This document shows, one piece after another, positions 10,261-21,905 of a DNA stretch of 64,000 nucleotides. How positions within the stretch are numbered: position 1 is the first letter of the stretch; each line of letters begins with the position of its first letter. Source of the DNA: Daphnia carinata. Its lineage: Eukaryota > Arthropoda > Branchiopoda > Diplostraca > Daphniidae. The translations under genes and the position numbers were made by a program. The stretch is taken from positions 10,702,778-10,766,777 of the forward strand of contig NC_081336.1 in the NCBI RefSeq assembly GCF_022539665.2, written 5' to 3'. Under the pieces are notes generated by a model. That model did no database searches, was not told the origin of the DNA, and was given only the letters and a program-made list of their open reading frames with translations.

Positions 10261-12640
10261 TGGGGATTAAGCAATCCTGGTTTTGAACAGCACCAGAAGA
10301 AGACGATCAGGAAACTTAAGTAATACCAAAAGCGCTGCTAGGAAGGGCTAAACGATATATTGCATAGATCAAATGAAAGATGGTTGCTCACGTACGCAGT
10401 GACACGAAACGGCTCGGCTTATCTTGAGCTATGACAAAGATATGATTGTAAGGTTGGAATACTCCGACGTGCGGTACTGGCATGAAGTGCATCAGGAACA
10501 GTAACGTATGCTAAACAACCTAAGCTACGCGCTCTAAGTTCCCGACATGGCATTCCTTACTAAATCGCCAATATGTTCCGGTATCTGACAGTTTTAGACC
10601 GCCAGATTGCTCTAGTAAATAGGCATCTACTAAATATATTGGCGTTATCAAATACCGGGGCGTAATGGTGGTTTCGTATTGAACAGCGGCTATAGAACTT
10701 GCCATGCCGAGATCAAGTTCTGTACAAATCGTAACCATTTTAATCGTTAAACAGTGACATCTAGCGGAGGGAAGTGAGGTAAGAGGAACGCCATCTAGTG
10801 GTCAATACCGCAGAATGTAATGAATTGAGTCACATGACATTTTGACAGTAAACAAAATAAGGATTTTTAAATCACGGTATAAACCTTTTTGTTTCATCAT
10901 TTGTTTAGCACCAGTAAGTAGGGAAAATTCACTTTGCATTTTGTAATTTTTTTGCCAGGGTTTTGCTGAGTGAACTTGCAGTTCTGTAAAGTTATTCGAG
11001 ATAACTGCAAATGGTAGTCCCAAAACCGGAAGAATTTTGTCTGTCATCTTTACTACGTGAACTTTAAAAGGCCTTGTTATACCAAAGGGCGCCAAATGGA
11101 GAAATTGGGCTTCATCAACGATTCAAGTAGTTGACATTTACAACTAAATTGTTAATGTTTAAATTTGATTGTATTTTCTTATTCAGATTCATTGATTTTA
11201 ACAGCCTGGTTGCAAACTTTTAGCCATAGCATTGCAATCAATGTATTTATAATCCAGTCTTCAACACTAACAAATGCCAATGTACACAGTTGTTTCTACG
11301 CTGAAACGTTTAATCTGACAATGATTTGGTCAATTTTTTTTTTACTGGTTGACACTTCAATTTTTTAATGTTTGATGTAAGTACCAGTGTAGATGTATTC
11401 TCGTTAGAAGTAATCGTAATGTCCTAAATGTGCTCTTCTTTAGTGAAAATGGTATTGTACGAAGCTTATCAATTATTTTTTATTTATTCCGATTTAGCAA
11501 CCACTTTTCGATACTTAAAAGCGAGGACCGAATGGCACCTACACTTGGACTGGATCGGACGGTTATTTGGTCGAATGGCTAGCGGCAATATTAAACTTTA
11601 CGTAGGTTGAACTTAATTTGTCTGCTTATTTGTTGTTTGTTATTCTAAAAAACTACCCTCTTTATTCCACAGGTATTCGTTCGTGCTAATTAATCAAACT
11701 ATTGCGCATATGTACGGGACGCATGAGGGTTTGTTCTATCAACTCATAAATGATGAGGTAGCGGAAAATGGTTTATGCATTGATTTTCAGTAGATAACTT
11801 ATGGGCATCATGTTTTTTTATTTTTAAATTCTGTAAGGGTATCGACGGCGTGGCGAACTCTTTCTACTTAACGATGGATCGTGTAGCAAGGATGGACTAT
11901 ACCTTCCTCTCCTGACATGGGGGGATGGATTTAGCCTTGTTGTGCCATGTATCAAGGAATGTGAAGAACACTTTGAGTCCGTCTACCATTGATTCAGAAT
12001 TAAACAGCCAACCCAAAGAAGTAAGCAATATTTCGCAGCAAAGAAGTCTTTTTACTTGATTTGGATTTCATATGTTCTATGTGATGAACATCATGACGAA
12101 TCAAGGTGATAATCAAATTTTTTTTGCACTTAAGAAATTTTGGTTTAATTCGAGGCATTGGTACTGGACTTGGATTCTTGACGTTTTTGATTGAACAGAT
12201 TTATTCAAACTAGAAGAAGCACAGACATCGTAAGTTGGGGTTAATTAAAAAAACAATACTTCAGTTTGATGGTAAGCTTGATTAGTGGATAATTCATTAG
12301 TAACTTTTTTTACATTTTGAAAGTAAGCTTGAATGTAGGAGAAAAGTAGTGTTAGATAGTAGTGAAGCTTAGTTTCGTTTCTTGAAAATTTCGCCATCAA
12401 CTGCAAGAAGTTATAATGAATCTGTAGAAATGTGTTGGTTTTCTTTGTTTTTCAGCATCTGTGTTGAATTCACCCATCTGTCGTCATCGTCAATAGTAAA
12501 CGTATAGTCAATCTTAACTAATAATTTAACAACTATTTTCCTGATTTTTTTTTTTTTAATACTAAGTTATTAACGGGTTTATTCCTGTTTAACATATAAA
12601 ATTTTATCAAATTATTTAAGTGTTTCAAGTGGTGACTTTA
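10261..12640. other. R-block segment with unrecognised exon-like ORFs
   Basis: No family recognised. Minus-strand ORFs at 10520-10738 (ITPRYLITPIYLVDAYLLEQ) and 10802-11095 (PFGITRPFKVHVVKMTDKIL) and plus-strand pieces at 11428-11610 (FRYLKARTEWHLHLDWIGRL, ending at a possible donor acg|taggt) look exon-like but have no supporting gene model. 11840-11900 reads GIDGVANSFYLTMDRVARMD before a stop. The rest is AT-rich. The whole segment is repeated almost unchanged at 53950-56326. Confidence 0.45.
10755..10803 (-). promoter_or_regulatory. Pair of CTCF-core-like motifs
   Basis: On the minus strand GACCACTAGATGGCGTTCC fits the CTCF core CCASYAGRKGGC, and CCTCCGCTAGATGTCAC about 35 bp away is a weaker match in the same orientation. 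The pair is duplicated at 54440-54488. Motif match only; binding is not shown. Confidence 0.4.
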
Positions 12641-12642
12641 AT

Positions 12643-15600
12643 CCCTAGTAGAACAAGATATCTTCACACAATCTTAAAGATAGCGATACATCTATGGCAA
12701 ATACATCTTAGATATCTTACTACTATCTTTGTACTAGCTTTGTACTAGCTAAATGTCATGGGGTGGAGATATCTTGTTTATATATCTTACGAATATCCTA
12801 AAAGCCACTTTCTACATAACTGTATAGGGAACTTATCGCTCTAAAATAAATAGTAAATACAAAAAAAAGAATACATTTTTTAAAGACAGTTTATTTTTAA
12901 AATCCGAATTACAATTGGCAAAGAAACACAAGTTACAAACTGTGACAGGAAGACATTCAAGTCTTATTATTAATTAGAATCGCTGCTGTTGTCTTCCGCC
13001 GCAAGTTTCGCTTGTTCTGCCACAAAACGCCCTTTTGCATTATGAAGATACGATTTGGTTTCAGCGACGAACACTTCTTTTTCCAGATCTTTAAACTTTG
13101 AATTGGAGATGATTCTAACTAAATATAAAATATTTTTATTTAACTACTTATTTTACTCTTTACTTATATCTCTTCTCTATATAAAATGGTTACCTCTTAC
13201 TAATTCCGTTATACGACAAGAGTGGATTCCTTTTTTTCCCATTCCGCCGTTTACTCTCTTATCACGTCTCCCAAGCCAATTTACATCCTTAGAGAGTGAA
13301 TCTTCAAATACTGTTCTCCACGCTCTTTGTACACATAGTCGCCTTCAGAATTTTTGGAATTCTTTTTTACTGAAAGACGGATTTTTCGGACTATCTATTT
13401 ATGAATGAAAGAGGAGTTTAACATACTAAATGAAATATATAAATTATTGAAAACTTACTAGCTTCTTCAGATTTTCATCTTTTTTAAGAATTTTTTCGAA
13501 TGCTTCCAATACTAAGTTTTTTAATGGAAGAGAAGCAATGCCTTCATCTATTTCCTCAATGCATTCGTTAACTGGATTAATTTTTTTATCGATCATAGAC
13601 AACTTTTCATTAATCTTGGCAAGGTCAGAGAAGTATTTCTCTTTGTCGTGATTGACTTTCTTTGGAATGGGAAGAGACGATGGAGAATCCGTAGTATAAT
13701 AAGACGAAGAATCTCGGGATGTAGAAGGGCCGGAACTACTTTCAGCATCTAAAAAAATATGGTTAAGGATTATACGTTTAAAATGAAAATATTCTGATTA
13801 GTTACGAAGTTGCAGATGATGTGATTCATTTGGCCTATAGCTTGTTATTGCTCCAATATTTTGCTGGCTCGGAAATTCAGGGACAGTTGATGGTGTTTGA
13901 TAAGAAGAATTCATTAAATGTGAATTATAGTTCCAGTACGGCTGCTGCATTCCCCAGTTGTAATGACCACCATTGTACTTAAATTGCGGATGCATATTTT
14001 CTGATATGTTAACAATAAACAAAATAAAGAAAAATATGTAAAACAGTATTGAAAAAGAGGTTGATGAAAGAAAGGTATTTTTTATGATTACCGAACTGGT
14101 GGGTTCCATATGAGTCGTCGGAATTACCTATTTAATGCACAAGAATATTTTGAAAAAAAAGGTTTCATTAAACTAGAATTAACATTACCAGACTGAATCG
14201 ACTGTTGAATTTGCATATCCACAGGAGACGACGAATCTTCTGTAATTATAGAATAAGGAGAGTAAGGTAATTATAGAAGGAGTGCACTGCACATTTAATC
14301 CGAATAGTAACGGCGAACAAAAACACGATATAATAGACAAGACAACAGTAACTGAACCAAAAACTAAGAAGTAAATAATATCATTATTACCAGGTTGAAA
14401 CGATTGTTGACTTGGCATATGCACAGGAGACGATGTATCTTCTATAATTATAGAATAAGTTAGGTAATTACCGCAAGAGTGACCGGCACATTTGTCCGAA
14501 AAGAAACGTGAAACAAAAATAAACGATATACTAGACGAGACCACAGTAACTGTACCAAAATAACGAAATAAGCAGCATAATTACCAGGCGCATTCAATGA
14601 CAGAACTTCGGCATTGGAACGCACTATTAACGCTTCCAGACTTGACATATCGCTATGAGGTAACGAAAATTTTTCAACTTAATAAAAAATTGCGTTGCAT
14701 GAATGTTATGCAACAGTGTATTAAATATTATAATTACGAGACGAATTTGACGAAAGGACCACAGCATTAGAAGACAAACGTTTATCAGAACTGGAGGAAC
14801 CTCTCTTACTAGTAGAAGCAGCAGCAATGACTAAACGAAATGACAATAAGACTTGGTTTATAGGTTTGTTAAAAGTTAAAAATCAATTATCCTTTTTAGT
14901 TGACGTTGAAGCATTGCTGGATTGTTTAGAAACCAACAAGGCTCTAGGAGGTATTGGAAGCAAAGTAGAAGTGGCCATTCCTTTGACAGAGTTTGTATGG
15001 GAGGCTTTCTTAATCGTCTTTCCTTTGCTGGGTGCTGATTTTTTAGGTGGGCTGAGAGACTCTTCCTCGCTGTCTATTTCTGTTGTTGATTGTCCAGGTA
15101 TATTTAGTTTCTTCCTTTTAGGGACTCGTTTTCCTCTGCCTGAGTTTTCTTGATTAAGAATGGGCAGGCCAGTTTCAACACGGGGAAGACTTGTTCTTGC
15201 TTCTTCATACGTGTCTTTAAAAAGGAAGCAATATTGTTACATTAAACATACAAAATGAAGTAGTAACGCAAATTACCAAAAGTTCCAATTATTTGGAAAT
15301 CCTCGTATCTCTGCCATGTTTCCTCATCAGGTGGAACGCCACACTACAAAATTTGGATTTGATGTGCAGCTGAATAACTATCATTCGGTAAATAGAGAAT
15401 GTCTTCCTCTATCCAATTTTCTGCCACTACGTAAAGCCAGTTATCTATTATAGGTAATATTTTGGGAACTTCAACAATACAACAACAATACAAAGGTATT
15501 GAATATCTCATAATATATCTAGCAGTTAGCTGGTAGATATCTATAAAGACATATAAAATTGATATGACTTTTTGATATACAATAGATATCTTAGAGAACT

Positions 15601-15664
15601 AAATACATCGGGTAGACATATATATATCTTAAAGATAGGAGTAAGATATCTTGTTCTACTAGGG
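12643..15664. mobile_element. 3.0 kb TIR DNA transposon, unclassified
   Basis: Precise insertion in R1 that is absent from R2. Both ends carry a 22 bp perfect terminal inverted repeat beginning CCCTAGTAGAACAAGATATC. It is flanked by AT (12641-12642 and 15665-15666), and the empty site in R2 reads ctttaatagcgg, consistent with a 2 bp AT duplication. Subterminal zones (12643-12830, 15490-15664) are rich in AGATATC/TATCTTA motifs in both orientations. It carries one multi-exon minus-strand gene of DUF4806 type and no transposase I can recognise. The superfamily cannot be assigned by eye. Confidence 0.88.
12970..15480 (-). pseudogene. DUF4806-like protein gene inside the TIR element
   Basis: Multi-exon gene read right to left. 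The first exon encodes VEVPKILPIIDNWLYVVAEN and PPDEETWQRYEDFQIIGTFG, resembling the N-terminal module of arthropod DUF4806 proteins. Next is a Ser/Lys-rich exon RGKRVPKRKKLNIPG, several micro-exons including a duplicated pair (EDTSSPVHMPSQQSFQPG at ~14395 and EDSSSPVDMQIQQSIQSG at ~14185), a YNGGHYNWGMQQPYWNYN exon, a coiled-coil exon (KYFSDLAKINEKLSMIDKKI, ~13460-13750), then RAWRTVFEDSLSKDVNWLGR, typical of DUF4806, and a last exon ending EDNSSDSN at 12970. A stop inside exon 1 (QIL*CGV), unless an unseen intron removes it, and another upstream of RRLC argue for a decayed gene. The family assignment is from pattern memory. Confidence 0.5.
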
Positions 15665-15772
15665 ATAGCGGAAAATGCCCTAAAACATTTCCCCAACATC
15701 TTTGCGTCAAATTATATGTTAGCACCAAATACTAGCATTTAACAGTTTCAAGCATCGAATAAAAATAAGTTT

Positions 15773-16713
15773 CAACTTTGTATCAGGAATTTCTACTAGC
15801 AGACGATATCCCCCGAACCTTATTGCCACCTATTGGTACGATATTCAGTTTGCTAGGGTAAGGTCTGTAGCAACTTACCCTTTTAATACTTCTAATGCCA
15901 TAAGGTTCACTTGTAAAAGATATCAATTTTCGTAATCCTTGCTTAATTTAATAAAAAATACATTATTCCGATGCGAAATTGAACGTTGATCACGATTATC
16001 GGCTCTGCTTTGACATTGGGCTTAACAAAATGGAGAAAAACGAAGAAAATGACCGTGGGAAAATTGCCTCCAAAACCGTCAAAAATTGACCATCGTCGGA
16101 ATTGCTTGAAAATGGCAGAATATACTCAAAATTTAATGCTGATTCCGAGAAAATTGCTAGTTTTTTCATAAAATCAACCGTTTTGGAAATACATAGGCTT
16201 TGATGTGTCACGCTAGCGCTGTAACGTACTGGCGCGCCAGTAGTTTTTAAAGTCGGTGTATTTCCAAAACGGTTGATGTTATGAAAAAAATAGCAATTTT
16301 CTCGGAATCAGCATTCGATTGTGAGTAAATTCTGTCATTTCTGTCATTTTCAAGCAATTCCAACGATGGTCAATTTTTGGCGGTTTTGGAGGCAATTTTT
16401 CCACGGTCATTTTCTTCGTTTTTCTCCCTTTTTTAAATTTAAATGTCAAAACAAAGCCGATATTCGTGATCAGCGTTCAATTTCGAATCCGAATAATATA
16501 TTTAAAACTAAATTAAGCAAGGATTACGAAAATTAATATCTTTTACACGTGAACCTTATGGCTTTTGAATGATTAGAAGTGAAATTTGCTACAGCCCTTA
16601 CTCTAGCCCCGGATGATCGCTGAAGCCCAAAGTAGAAAACTGAATATCGTACCAATAGGTGGCAATAGTGTTCGGGGGATCCGTCTGCAGTAGAAATTCC
16701 TGATACAAAGTTG
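15773..16713. repeat. Fold-back (long inverted repeat) element, R1 copy
   Basis: A ~940 bp imperfect hairpin from caactttgtatcagg to cctgatacaaagttg with a loop near 16200-16250 (gtcacgctagcgctgtaacg). The arms, ~450 bp each, share many blocks such as ccaaaacggttgat, gcaaggattacgaaaatt and taccaataggtggcaa. No coding capacity. The left arm has lost 29 bp near 15852 relative to the R2 copy, making the pairing worse here. Confidence 0.85.
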
Positions 16714-18100
16714 CTAAATTTAAAATTGCTGAGCTCCCATGTATCAGCATTGGAATATTTGGCTCCACTCAAGGTAGTTTCACAACAATTTCCTCTTCTT
16801 ACGCTATTGCCAAGACAAAATTTAATACAAGATATACCTTGGGGCCAAAAGTGATATAGATTCAATGCCAACATAGCTGATTTGATTTTGATTCACTAGT
16901 CACACTTGTTGCAGTGTTTTACATAAGAAGAAGCAATACATTTTCCTATGGTGTCGGGCTTATTTATTTTGTCGGGCTTATTTTCAAGCCCTAACTTCTT
17001 TAACATCGGAAGCCGTTGAGTGAAATAGAACTGGATACCTTACCAGTAGATGGCTATACTGTTTGATGGATCGTCTGACAGTATAAATTCATTGTTTACC
17101 ACATGTAAGCTTGCAGCATTTTTGTTATGCTGGCATGTAATCTAAATTTTGTAATTTTAGGTGATGGCATTCGCGTTACGTTTAAGTCAAGATCTACTCT
17201 ACAATGGGATAAATTTTTCGTAGAATAAGTATCTCCGAGAGCTATGTGTTGCAGTATCATGCTGATGGTAAAAGGTGTATTCAATTTTTAATAACTTTTG
17301 AATTTTCTTCTCTGTATGTGCAGTGACGTGACAGTACTGGTTGGTGGTGTTATCTAGGGATAAACCTTTCCATTTTCCCATCCAATCTGTAAGACAGCTC
17401 TGATTGTTTGCATAACTACAGCAATATTCCCTGCATAACAAAGGGAATGTTCTCATTTTCTTTAGTGAACTGTTCCCTGTTCAGTTCTTATTGCCATTTT
17501 TGGCAATCGAAGAGGCCCAAGAAGAATATTGATTTTCTACCAGACTGCCATTCTGCCAAAGATGTCTTCGTAAGCGATTCGGTATTTGATTGATGGTTTA
17601 GAGATCATGGGTTTATTAAATAAAACATCTTTAATTACAGAAAGGAAGGTTCCAAATGATAAGCCCATCAGTATCGTGAAAACGATATGGATATTTTTGT
17701 CCAACCCTCACACATGGTGTGTTCCAAGTTAAGTGCGTATGTGAATTCTCATGGAAAATGTGATCCAAGCCTCCCATGTAACGGTATTTGTTTCATTTAA
17801 AGCGAAGCACAAAAATTGGTTCACATCTATTCTGTGGTCACATTTTACCTTGATCTTAATTTCTCTTTCATTCCAGTCTCCTTGATGACATTTTGCAGCT
17901 AACCGTAAAAGATGTCCAGCCATTATATTTCCCTGTTTAAGAATAGAAGACGAAAAGAGATGCTAAATTTTCAAAGAACGCTACTCAGACGACACGGCTA
18001 ATTGCTGATTCATCCCGAACAGTAAAGAGTTTTATTCTCTTAAATTCAAGTGCATATCTGGGCTCCCTTCTTTCTGTGGCCCCGTTTCCCCTAAATTTCT
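16714..18100. other. R-block segment without recognised gene
   Basis: AT-rich; short frames only. 17512 is the outer palindrome boundary and falls in otherwise featureless sequence. 17041 has ccagtagatggc, another CTCF-core-like match. 17530-17935 is present three times (also 49030-49440 inverted and ~58199-58604). A possible short minus-strand frame at 17729-17923 reads MAGHLLRLAAKCHQGDWNER but has no family match. Confidence 0.5.
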
Positions 18101-18104
18101 AATA

Positions 18105-18190
18105 AGCCCGTAGGGGGGTCATGCCCCTACTGTGATCAGCAGTTAAAGGTTGTGAGTGCGCTGTCCGGAAAGGGGACGTGGGGGTCCCCC
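18105..18190 (+). repeat. Dispersed repeat core, related to 21866-21945
   Basis: Contains gtcatgcccctactgtgatcagcag and agtgcgctgtccggaaag. A diverged inverted relative lies at 21866-21945 (ctttccgggcagcgcac, ctgctgatcacagtatctgca). Copies follow the duplications to ~48776-48861 and ~58774-58859. Probably a fragment of an older mobile element of unknown type. Confidence 0.55.
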
Positions 18191-18336
18191 TGGCTCGATG
18201 ATATCTTTTTGAGGGTCTTGGGGCTACCCACATATCCGAATAACGGTTAATCGCTCACGTGAAAACTTGTCCTTATCATCACTCTTCATCCTTTTCCGGC
18301 TTCTCTTAGCCACGCACCGGGTAATCTCCCCGGTGA

Positions 18337-18397
18337 GTCAACTAAGGTAGGGGGAGACTCTACTCATGTGGTAGAGTTTTCTCCTACCTTAGTTGAC
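18337..18397. repeat. Short perfect-arm hairpin
   Basis: gtcaactaaggtagg (18337-18351) and its exact complement (18383-18397) enclose a partly paired inner stem actctac/gtagagt around loop tcatgtg. Present also at ~48569-48629 and ~59005-59065. Could be a tiny transposon remnant or a structured RNA; nothing decides between them. Confidence 0.75.
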
Positions 18398-18535
18398 ACA
18401 AAAAAATTTTACATCAATAAAAATTGTTTTTTTTTTAATTCAAAAATCTTTTTACTTATTTTGTCTTTCTTGTACCTTATTTTATACGTCTACATGTAAT
18501 CCGCATGAGGTATTTCTTCATTTATCTTTTGCTGA

Positions 18536-18608
18536 TATGCATCATTCTGGGATTCGAACCTCAGACATTTCATATCTCAGTCGAACGCTCTACCATTGAG
18601 CCACTGTT
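18536..18608 (-). pseudogene. tRNA-like relic 1, R1/left arm
   Basis: Minus strand has the A-box region TGGCTCAATGGTAGAGC and B box GGTTCGAATCC with normal spacing. The putative anticodon loop CTGAGAT would give GAG (Leu). The acceptor arms do not pair and the T stem has a bulge, so this is a tRNA-derived relic or SINE head and not a functional gene. Confidence 0.55.
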
Positions 18609-18700
18609 AACCATACAGACAATAATTCCCATTTGAAAGCGTATCGACTTATCCACTACAAACAAAGGTATTAAGGAAGAAATTACATATTTGTATACGT

Positions 18701-18771
18701 TGTAGATGGCTCAATGGTAAAGTATTAAACTGATACGCTGGAGGTCTAGGGTTCGATCCCCAATCCAGTTC
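18701..18771 (+). pseudogene. tRNA-like relic 2, R1/left arm
   Basis: Plus strand has TGGCTCAATGGTAAAGT and a perfect B box GGTTCGATCCC with a 4 of 5 paired T stem. Acceptor ends do not pair and the anticodon arm is irregular. It faces relic 1 about 90 bp away in the opposite orientation. Confidence 0.55.
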
Positions 18772-18920
18772 ATGAAAATACTCTCATAAATAAAAACAAA
18801 CTTCATTTAAAAATCTAACACATTTTTTATTGTCCCTCCATCCTCCCACAAATCCTCCACTTACATTCACATCTTACAACACAACACAATACAAGACATA
18901 CATAAATAACTAACTAACAG

Positions 18921-19230
18921 GTTGGCTGCCACGCCACTAAATTTACATTAATTACGTCGCTATCGGAAGGATAGCGACCAAGGGGGACTTGCCCGCTGAC
19001 AAGTCCGGGCTGACATGATGATGGAGACCGTTGTGGGAACGCACACCCCAGGTCTCCACCACACATCGGACAAAGGGAGTCCCTCTGGTGCGTTGCCTAA
19101 TTGCCTTTCGGCGAATCTTGGGCAGTGGCAACTACTCCACCTCATGACAGATAGGCCATGAGGCAGAACAGCGCGGCCCGTCCCTATATAGCTAAAAAAA
19201 AAAAGGGGAGAAACGGGCGTGGCAGCCAAC
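18921..19230. mobile_element. MITE-like element with GTTGGCTGCCACGCC ends, copy 1
   Basis: Ends are 15 bp perfect inverted repeats, gttggctgccacgcc (18921-18935) and ggcgtggcagccaac (19216-19230). The similarity extends outward through ctaa..aca. The ~310 bp interior has an internal palindrome ctcatg...catgag and no coding signal. No target duplication was seen. Confidence 0.65.
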
Positions 19231-19293
19231 GTGTAAATTAGTACTACACAATTACACAATAAAAAAATACAACGATACCACAAAGACCAGGCG

Positions 19294-19625
19294 ATGACGT
19301 GGCGACCACGAGGCGACGGGCGAGGCGATGATGGCGCGACGGGCGAAGAGAAGACGTGGCGACCGGGCGAGAAGGTGACGTGGCGACGGGAAAGGCGAAG
19401 ACGGGGCGACGGGCGAGGCGAAGACGGGGCGACGACGACGGGCGAGACGGGGCGACGGGCGAAGACGCGACGACGGGGGGCGACGGGCGAGGCGACGACG
19501 GGCCGACGGGCGAGGCGACGACGGGGCGACGGGCGAGGCGACGACGGGGCGACGGCCGAAGCCAAGACGGGACGACGGCCGAAGCGAAGACGGGATGACG
19601 GGCAAGGTAATGACGGGCGTGGCGA
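19294..19625. repeat. GC-rich minisatellite, ~23 bp unit, longest array
   Basis: Tandem degenerate units built around GGCGAAGACGGGGCGACGGG, very GC-rich against an AT-rich background. The span between fixed flanks (caaagaccag to aacacgaag) is 344 bp here, 307 bp in the right arm and 247 bp in R2. Long open frames cross it on both strands only because the unit lacks stops. Confidence 0.9.
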
Positions 19626-19639
19626 ACACGAAGAAGGCT

Positions 19640-21865
19640 TTGTTCTTAATCGTAAAAGTAAAGAAAAAGAACCAGTTAGTGGGAAATATAAGATTGTTGT
19701 TGTAACCAAACGTTGAAAGCAATTCGACTTACTTCTGCTGTCCGAAGACTGAAAAGACTGTAGGGCCAGCAAATAGGCAGCAGACAGCTAAGAGTTGGCA
19801 GTTCTATGGTTGAATGTTCAATTTAAATAAAAAGGCAAACTATATGAGGCAGAAGAAAAATTTAAAATACCAGTAGAAATTGTGTTGAGGTACATGTCTA
19901 TGTCTGTTGGTAGGCTAGGTCGAGATTACAACTGCCGAAATGACTGTTGTTACAGCTGATACTGCAACGAAGATGAATATGGTGCACTACTCAGATCACG
20001 ATTAACAGTAGACCATGAGTGGTTAAAGAGTAGAAGAATGATATTATGGTATTCCTACCCATAGGATTTGCATCTTTGGTGACATTCCTCAACAGGACGT
20101 ATTCTTTACAAACGAAGTTTCATGAGCTAAACCTTAGAAGCAAAATCCATCAATGAGATTCTGATAACAAAACATTAGTCTTATACCTCTCAATGAGCAC
20201 TCGTATAGTTTTATGAATGCAACGTAGTAGGTTGCTAACAGTTTTTTGGTTTGTCAGCTGACATAGGTGATTAAAAGACGTGTACCATAAACACCAAGCA
20301 TTCTGTGGGCTTCACTTCTAAAACACACTCAGGGATGAAAACGTACAGAAGCACCATTAGTTTTTCTTAAGTTTTCCATTGGAATATGACATATTTAACA
20401 GAAACTTTCGAACACAGCTTTCACCGTTCACACTTAGTCAGCAAGTAAATAGTGACACAGCAGCGTCATCTTGTTTTCCAATTAACAACCGAAAAATTCA
20501 TCAAAATTGAAAATATTGCTTTTTTGAGACGGGAACTGTATTGATGTGAACTCTTTAAACATACTTTTAGATCGTGAATCACTCACACACAATCACATTT
20601 TTTCACTGACTTTTATTTATTTATCCAAAAACCTAGATATTTCTAGGAAAATACATGATTTGGGTTCACAGTTCAACAAGGATGCTGATTGCGCTTCACA
20701 CACATCTAGAAATTTCGCAAGTTGACGTATCTCTGGATTGTTAGCTAGTCAACATCTGCATGATAATACACTTTTCTTTTTTTTTGAACAGCTGCAATGG
20801 TATTTCGGTCATAAGTTCCACGGAAAAATTTCTCCATTGAGGCAAGAACGCCAATTGTGCGTTATCTTGTGCCTATTTTCAATTAAATGGATACGCCGTC
20901 ACTTTTCTGATCGGAAGAGCTCACTTTGGCCTGGAATATTGTTTTGAATGGTGTAATTAGTATACATTGCATACATTAAATTGGATCAATTACTTTTTGG
21001 CATACGTTCAATTGTGTGAGGCTGTCAAACCGTCGACAGGTGGTATCTAAAGGAGGAAATCAGCTACGAGCTTGCGGACTCTAAACAAACGCAAAACTAA
21101 TAAAAAATTATAAAGATAGCCTGAAACCAAATTGTAAAGAAAATTAATTTTAGTTTCCAGCACTTCATCAATCAAACATCGTCAACGTTGGCACAGGTGA
21201 TTTTTCCATGTTCATTGTTTCAGGTCACCAATTTCTACTATATGATTCAAGAGGAAATGAGGTTACACGAACAGAAAATTAACCATACAATTCAACTGAT
21301 AGATAAAAACACCATGATGCGTGGAAGTGAAATACACCACATCACAACTGTTAAAACTGTCAGAACATTCACCACCCATGCAAAACATTTTCTGATTCAT
21401 TGATCTTCATCACCTAGCCTATACCACGAAAACCAAACACAATTAGTGCATAACGTTTTGCTGATGAAAGCTAACATATACCTGACAAATTTACTGCAGA
21501 CCAGCAATTCCTGATGGACTCCCACACAACATTCCAGATAAACAAAACAGTAGTTATTCCTAAACAAACATCTTGCAATAGTGGTCAATATAATGCAGTA
21601 ACTGGTAAACATAAAATCTCACATGAACAACAAATGTGAACGGAACCATTCGAAAATGAGGTAAACAATTTCAAAAATGAATTTGCACAAAAAGGATTTT
21701 AACTAAAACACTACCAGAGAACGAAGTTTTTCCTTCCACCTTTTCCTAATTTTAAAATCAATTAAAGAAACATAATTGTTAAGCAAATCTCACTGTGTAC
21801 CTTTTTGTTGGTTGAATTTGGGAATGGCTTACTAGTTGGAATAAGTTTTTTTCTTTTACCCCAGA
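19640..21865. other. R-block segment without recognised gene; LINE-empty site
   Basis: AT-rich with no recognised gene. 20151-20162 (caatgagattct) is the intact empty target of the LINE found in R2. A possible plus-strand frame at 20738-20947 (ISPLRQERQLCVILCLFSIK) is preserved in all three copies but resembles no family. The mirrored copy is 45100-47370. Confidence 0.5.
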
Positions 21866-21905
21866 TTTGCTTTCCGGGCAGCGCACTTCCAACTTTTTCT
21901 GCTGA

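Larger units (their letters stand above)
9640..21100 (+). repeat. Direct repeat R1
   Basis: Nearly identical to 53325-64000. The offset is 43685 before the TIR element and about 40669 after it, consistent with a ~3.02 kb insertion unique to R1. The left edge lies in vasa coding sequence: upstream of ~9640 the copy matches the MFS-vasa type of the arms, downstream it matches the 52640-53945 vasa type. R1 overlaps the outer part of the left palindrome arm. Its right edge cannot be fixed because R2 leaves the window. Confidence 0.93.

Noticed and set aside
14827-15153. Plus-strand 108-aa ORF in the TIR element
   Set aside because: Antisense to the Lys/Ser-rich exon of the DUF4806-like gene; hydrophobic only because it is the complement of a charged exon.
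18536-18771. Functional tRNA genes
   Set aside because: A and B boxes are good but acceptor stems do not pair and one T stem is bulged, so they are called relics.
19290-19640. CRISPR array
   Set aside because: The repeats are contiguous, degenerate and without unique spacers; the context is eukaryotic.
18960-19772. Long minus-strand ORF (270 aa) and overlapping frames rich in Arg/Pro/Ser
   Set aside because: It crosses the GC-rich minisatellite, whose unit lacks stops in several frames on both strands. The same happens at 47269-47782 and 59852-60348. Not a gene.
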